Below the pieces are notes generated by a model, which did not search any database, was not told where the DNA came from, and saw only the letters and a program-made list of their open reading frames with translations. Positions 6,117 through 9,243 of a stretch of 9,243 nucleotides of DNA are shown one piece after another; position 1 is the stretch's first letter; each line of letters starts with the position of its first letter. The translations under genes were made by a program, and so were the position numbers. Source of the DNA: Intestinibacter sp. (lineage in GTDB: Bacteria; Bacillota; Clostridia; Peptostreptococcales; Peptostreptococcaceae); contig NZ_JALEXO010000166.1 of assembly GCF_022780145.1 (NCBI RefSeq), positions 1 to 9,243 of the forward strand. Reading direction: 5' to 3'.

Positions 6117-7544
6117 TTGACATTACATTTAGAAGGATTAAGAAGAAGGGTAGTAAAATATTACTTTATAATGATTGCAATTACTGTGGCATTGTTCGAG
6201 GTTTTATTTGTATTTTATATGAAGGAATATTATCATGGTATAGCTAGAACTTATCTAGAGCAACAGGTAGATAATATTTCAGCTGTAAATTTCACGAGCT
6301 TTGAGGATGCGATAAACGACATATTAGAAAGAGAAAATGTCAATAAAGATATTAATTTAGGAATTCAAATTATAAATAAGAATAAAGAGGTCTTAGTCGA
6401 TCAATACGGTATAAAAACTGGAGAAAAAATAAATTACGACGATGTAAATAACGCGCTTATGGGAAATGAAGGCTATAATATTTTCACATACAACATATTG
6501 AGGACAAAAGACCACGTAATGAGTATATCTGTTCCTATTAAGGTAGGAAATTCAATTGAGGGTGTAGTTAGGTATAGCATATCCTTAAATGAAGTAGATA
6601 GTGTCATGATAAGGATGGGAATTGGTATTTTTATAGGTGGTATACTTATATTGCTTATTTGTTTCCTTCTGAGCTTGAGATTTGCAGATTCATTAATCAA
6701 GCCTATACAGGATTTGAAAAAGACAGCAAATCAGCTTGCCCAAGGTAATTACAATATAACATTGAGTAACGAAAAGTTACACGATGATGAAATTGGAGAT
6801 TTAGTTAGAACCTTTGATCATATGGCTAGGGAAATAGATAAAACTAGAAAATTAAAAGAAGAATTTATATCTTCAGTTTCTCACGAGCTTAGAACGCCGC
6901 TTACATCTATAAAAGGATGGAGTGAAACATTAAGCTATGAAGGTATAAGCAAAGAAGAGCTAGATTTAGGGCTTGGAATTATACAGGATGAAACAGAGAG
7001 ACTTATAACATTAGTAGAGGAGCTTTTAGATTTTTCACGACTAGCCTCAGATAGGATAAGACTTCAAATAGGCAATGTAAATGTGGCTAAGCTTGCTAAA
7101 GATGTCGTAAATCAGCTTGGTGTTAAGGCGCGTGAGAAAAATATAACTCTACTTACAGAATTTAACACAAAAGAGAGGGAAATAGTCGAGATACAAGGCG
7201 ATAAAAATAGACTTAGACAGGTTTTAATAAACCTTGTACAAAACGCGATTAAATTTACAGATGAAGGTGGATATGTAGTTGTGAGATTGTCACAGGGAGA
7301 AGAATACACGACTTTTTCTGTAACAGACAACGGCATCGGTATAGAAAAGCAAAATCTAGACAGGGTTTTAGAAAAATTTTTCCAAGAGGATTACAATAAA
7401 TCAGGAAGCGGTATAGGTCTTGCAATAAGCAACGAAATTATAAAGCTTCACAAGGGAAAAATGATATTAGAGAGTGAAAAAGGAGAAGGAACAAATATTA
7501 CATTCACTTTGAAAAACAATTTAATAGATGCTATTGCAGAATAG
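6117..7544 (+). CDS. Membrane sensor histidine kinase (HAMP, HisKA, HATPase), TTG start
   Basis: This 475-aa kinase is the partner of the preceding response regulator. It has a short basic cytosolic start (LRRRVVK), TM1 about 14-34, an extracellular sensor region of about 130 residues (36-165), TM2 about 166-188, and HAMP about 189-243 (SLIKPIQDL). The HisKA domain has SVSHELRTPLTSIKGW with phospho-acceptor His256. The ATPase domain shows the N box with Asn376 (INLVQNAIKF), DNGIG (404-408), EKFFQED (419-425) and GSGIGLA (430-436). All catalytic elements are intact. The TTG at 6117 is preferred because AGGAAG (6104-6109, inside the regulator's 3' end) is 7 nt upstream and because the next ATG (residue 19) would cut into TM1. 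Coupled translation with the regulator is likely. The signal is unknown; the lipoprotein is a candidate partner. Confidence 0.95.
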   Translation: MTLHLEGLRRRVVKYYFIMIAITVALFEVLFVFYMKEYYHGIARTYLEQQVDNISAVNFTSFEDAINDILERENVNKDINLGIQIINKNKEVLVDQYGIKTGEKINYDDVNNALMGNEGYNIFTYNILRTKDHVMSISVPIKVGNSIEGVVRYSISLNEVDSVMIRMGIGIFIGGILILLICFLLSLRFADSLIKPIQDLKKTANQLAQGNYNITLSNEKLHDDEIGDLVRTFDHMAREIDKTRKLKEEFISSVSHELRTPLTSIKGWSETLSYEGISKEELDLGLGIIQDETERLITLVEELLDFSRLASDRIRLQIGNVNVAKLAKDVVNQLGVKAREKNITLLTEFNTKEREIVEIQGDKNRLRQVLINLVQNAIKFTDEGGYVVVRLSQGEEYTTFSVTDNGIGIEKQNLDRVLEKFFQEDYNKSGSGIGLAISNEIIKLHKGKMILESEKGEGTNITFTLKNNLIDAIAE

Positions 7545-7546
7545 GG

Positions 7547-7573
7547 GAAAAATGTGATTTATTCACATTTTTT
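7547..7573 (+). terminator. Intrinsic terminator after the kinase gene
   Basis: AAAAATGTGA (7548-7557) and TCACATTTTT (7563-7572) form a perfect 10-bp stem with a 5-nt loop and end in a run of T. It starts 3 nt after the kinase stop and closes the lipoprotein/regulator/kinase unit. The stem is A/T-rich, so termination may be partial, allowing some read-through into truA. Confidence 0.7.
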
Positions 7574-7602
7574 CTATGTTATCAAAAGAAAAGAGGAAAA
7601 AT

Positions 7603-8340
7603 ATGAGAAATATAAAGATGGTAATTGAATACGATGGAAGTAATTTTAAGGGATTTCAAAAGCTAAAGGACAACCAAAATACAATACAGGGCAAGCTAGA
7701 AGCTGTTTTAAGCCAGATGACAGGAGAGGATATAGAGATAATAGGCTCTGGAAGAACTGATATGGGAGTTCATGCCTATGGACAGGTAGTTAATTTCAAG
7801 ACAAACTGCGATTATTCGTTAAGTAAAATCCAAAAGTATTTATACGAATATCTGCCACAATCAATAGGAATAAAGGATATTGAGGAGGTAGACGATAGAT
7901 TTCACAGCAGATATAACGCCAAGAGAAAGGTGTACCTATACAAAATAGACAACAACAAATACCCAAGTCCATTTAACAGAAAGTACACTTGTCATGTAGC
8001 TAAAAAACTAGACATAGATTCTATGAGAGAGGCTTCAAAGGTATTTATAGGAAAACACGACTTTACTAGCTTTTGTTCGTCTAGATCTAAAAAGAAAAGC
8101 CATATAAGAGAAATTTACTCTATAGCTATAAACGAAACTGACGGCATTATAGAAATTTACGTAGAGGGCGATGGATTTTTATACAATATGGTCAGAATAA
8201 TTGTAGGAACACTTATAGATGCAGGCCACCACAAAATAACTGCAAAAGAAGTAAAAAATATACTAGAATTAAAAGATAGATCAAAATCTCCTGAAACTGC
8301 TCCAGCAAAAGGGTTGTTTTTATACAGAGTAAAATATTAG
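7603..8340 (+). CDS. truA: tRNA pseudouridine synthase, TruA family (possible second paralogue)
   Basis: TruA isomerises uridines 38-40 in the anticodon arm of tRNAs; it is cytosolic and dimeric. The 245 residues fit the family. MVIEYDGSNFKGFQ (6-19) starts the first RNA-binding fold; GSGRTDMGVHAYGQ (48-61) holds catalytic Asp53; FHSRYNAKRKVYLYK (100-114) and FLYNMVRIIVGTL (192-204) are further conserved motifs. Most housekeeping TruA proteins have GRTDAGVHA; Met in place of Ala here, and the absence of neighbouring ribosomal protein genes (the usual setting of truA in Firmicutes), suggest a paralogue with its own tRNA set. The start at 7603 has AGAGGA (7592-7597) 5 nt upstream; the earlier ATG at 7576 lies against the kinase terminator without a ribosome binding site. 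No clear separate promoter was seen, so expression may rely on read-through. Confidence 0.92.
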   Translation: MRNIKMVIEYDGSNFKGFQKLKDNQNTIQGKLEAVLSQMTGEDIEIIGSGRTDMGVHAYGQVVNFKTNCDYSLSKIQKYLYEYLPQSIGIKDIEEVDDRFHSRYNAKRKVYLYKIDNNKYPSPFNRKYTCHVAKKLDIDSMREASKVFIGKHDFTSFCSSRSKKKSHIREIYSIAINETDGIIEIYVEGDGFLYNMVRIIVGTLIDAGHHKITAKEVKNILELKDRSKSPETAPAKGLFLYRVKY

Positions 8341-8361
8341 AATAATATATACAAAATACTG

Positions 8362-8390
8362 TTGACATTTTTACCCATTTGATTTATTAT
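8362..8390 (+). promoter_or_regulatory. Promoter of argG T-box leader
   Basis: TTGACA (8362-8367), a perfect -35, is followed after 17 bp by TATTAT (8385-8390), 5 of 6 match to TATAAT. Transcription should begin near 8397, just ahead of Stem I of the T-box. It is about 22 nt after the truA stop. Confidence 0.85.
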
Positions 8391-8614
8391 TAATTCATAA
8401 ATATTTAATAAGACAAATTCGTTGAAGAAGAAAGTAGTTTATTTTAAGTTTATAGAGAGCCGAGGACGGTGGAAGCTCGGTAATTGTGAGATAAATGAAG
8501 AGAGCTTTGGAGAAGATTATCTGAAATTTCAGTAGGATAATAGGAGTACCTTGCCTTAAAAGGGAGAGTGAATAAGTTTATCTTATTAATTAGAGTGGTA
8601 ACGCGGAAATATTT

Positions 8615-8644
8615 CGTCTCTTGATTTTACAAGAGGCGTTTTTT
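8615..8644 (+). terminator. T-box terminator 1
   Basis: CGTCTCTT (8615-8622) pairs with AAGAGGCG (8631-8638), with one G-U pair and an 8-nt loop, followed by six T (8639-8644). Its left arm also pairs with GAG and GCGGAA of the first T-box (antiterminator), the standard switch. Confidence 0.85.
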
Positions 8645-8691
8645 ATATAATTAGGATAAATTTATTAATAAGAGTGGTACCGCGCAATGTC

Positions 8692-8724
8692 GCCTCTTAG
8701 TAATTATTACTAAGAGGCTTTTTT
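8692..8724 (+). terminator. T-box terminator 2
   Basis: GCCTCTTAGTAA (8692-8703) and TTACTAAGAGGC (8707-8718) form a perfect 12-bp stem with a 3-nt loop, followed by six T (8719-8724). It is longer than terminator 1. Bases 8691-8697 alternatively pair with GCG and AGAG of the second T-box. Confidence 0.9.
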
Positions 8725-8761
8725 AATTAAAATAACGTGATTTATTAGGAGGACAATAAAA

Positions 8762-9243
8762 ATGAAAGAAAAAGTTGTATTAGCATATTCAGGTGGATTA
8801 GACACTTCAATAACTATTCCATGGTTAAAAGAAAATTATGATTTAGATGTTATAGCAGTTTGTGCAAATGTAGGTCAAGATGACGATATGAGTAAAATAG
8901 AAGACAAAGCTAAAGCAAGTGGTGCTGTAAAAGCTTACGTTGAAGATTTAAGAGAAGAATTCATAACTACTACTATATATCAAGCAATAAAAGCAGAAAC
9001 TCTATATGAAAATAGATATCCTCTAGGAACAGCTTTAGCTAGACCTATAATAGCTAAAAAATTAGTTGAAATAGCTCAAAAGGAAGGGGCTAAATACATA
9101 TGCCACGGTTGTACAGGAAAAGGAAACGACCAAGTTAGATTCGAAGGAACTATAGCAGCACTAGATCCATCTATAAAGGTTATAGCTCCATGGAGAATCT
9201 GGGATATAAAATCAAGAGAAGATGCAATAGACTACGCAAACGA
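8762..9243 (+). CDS. argG: Argininosuccinate synthase, N-terminal part (runs off window)
   Basis: ArgG joins citrulline and aspartate with ATP to give argininosuccinate, the penultimate step of arginine synthesis, in the cytosol. The 160 visible residues (family length is about 400) are the nucleotide-binding domain. Motifs are the PP-loop AYSGGLDTS (8-16), YPLGTALARPIIAK, and HGCTGKGNDQVRFE, which contacts ATP, citrulline and aspartate. The start has AGGAGG (8747-8752) 9 nt upstream. The gene lies 37 nt behind the second T-box terminator and is therefore induced when the cognate tRNA is uncharged. argH often follows argG but is beyond the window. Confidence 0.97.
   Translation, partial: MKEKVVLAYSGGLDTSITIPWLKENYDLDVIAVCANVGQDDDMSKIEDKAKASGAVKAYVEDLREEFITTTIYQAIKAETLYENRYPLGTALARPIIAKKLVEIAQKEGAKYICHGCTGKGNDQVRFEGTIAALDPSIKVIAPWRIWDIKSREDAIDYAN

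Larger units (their letters stand above)
8411..8724 (+). promoter_or_regulatory. T-box riboswitch of argG: one Stem I, two tandem antiterminator/terminator modules
   Basis: A T-box leader binds a specific tRNA by its anticodon and, if uncharged, by its 3' end, which prevents termination. Stem I is recognisable from GAAAGTAG (8430-8437, AGUA box), AGAGAGC (8454-8460) and the distal hairpin CCGAG (8460-8464)/CTCGG (8476-8480) with GGTG in its loop. Opposite the AGUA box lies GAAGAGAG (8497-8504); AGA (Arg) in this stretch fits argG, though GAG cannot be excluded. The Stem II/III region follows (about 8530-8580). Two T-box sequences follow: AGAGTGGTAACGCGG (8592-8606) and AGAGTGGTACCGCGC (8671-8685), identical at 13 of 15 bases, each with UGGU to pair with a tRNA ending ACCA. 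Each can form its own antiterminator with downstream bases (about 8592-8621 and 8671-8698) exclusive with its own terminator. Only 26 nt separate the modules, too few for a second Stem I. Confidence 0.92.

Noticed and set aside
6044..6247. 67-aa plus-strand frame across the regulator/kinase junction
   Set aside because: It is out of frame with two clearly conserved proteins and resembles neither.
7576..7602. Longer truA starting at 7576
   Set aside because: This ATG directly follows the terminator tail, lacks a ribosome binding site and adds residues not typical of the family.
8645..8670. A second Stem I between the two T-box modules
   Set aside because: Only 26 AT-rich nucleotides are present, with none of the AGUA or distal-loop signatures.

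Overview
The window is strongly AT-rich, with A/T-ending codons and clear AGGAGG-type ribosome binding sites. Together with the gene families seen (clostridial LarE, T-box-controlled argG, FG-GAP-type lipoprotein with a two-component system), this points to a low-GC Gram-positive of the class Clostridia, most likely a Clostridioides/Peptostreptococcaceae-type organism. The family-level placement is inference. No rRNA, tRNA, insertion sequence, CRISPR array or prophage gene was seen; the stretch reads as ordinary chromosome.

Layout: (1) 1-646, the 3' part of an M14 / succinylglutamate desuccinylase-like gene whose visible active-site positions look degenerate. (2) 657-708, a strong hairpin serving as a shared terminator with the convergent small gene at 707-943 (minus strand, 78 aa, unknown). 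(3) 944-1171, an AT-rich divergent intergenic region. (4) 1172-3157, larE (sulfur insertase for the nickel-pincer cofactor pathway) followed by a THUMP-domain rRNA methyltransferase whose Shine-Dalgarno lies 31 nt from its ATG with a perfect hairpin between. (5) 3240-3824, a lysine-rich then acidic, probably disordered protein of unknown role, ended by a terminator at 3869-3929. (6) 3990-7544, a three-gene unit: lipoprotein with Asp-rich calcium-loop-like repeats, OmpR-family response regulator, and membrane histidine kinase with a TTG start, closed by a terminator at 7547-7573. (7) 7603-8340, a TruA-family pseudouridine synthase. (8) 8341-8761, a consensus promoter and a T-box leader, then argG (partial, runs off the window end).

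How they work together: the lipoprotein, regulator and kinase are probably one surface-sensing unit; the lipoprotein is a candidate sensory partner. argG (arginine synthesis) is controlled by reading tRNA charging in its leader. The most unusual feature is that leader: it has a single Stem I (specifier) domain but two successive T-box antiterminator/terminator modules 79 nt apart, so transcription must pass two tRNA-dependent gates. Other points of interest are the degenerate M14 protein, the structured spacer ahead of the methyltransferase gene, and four A8 tracts in the lysine-rich gene.
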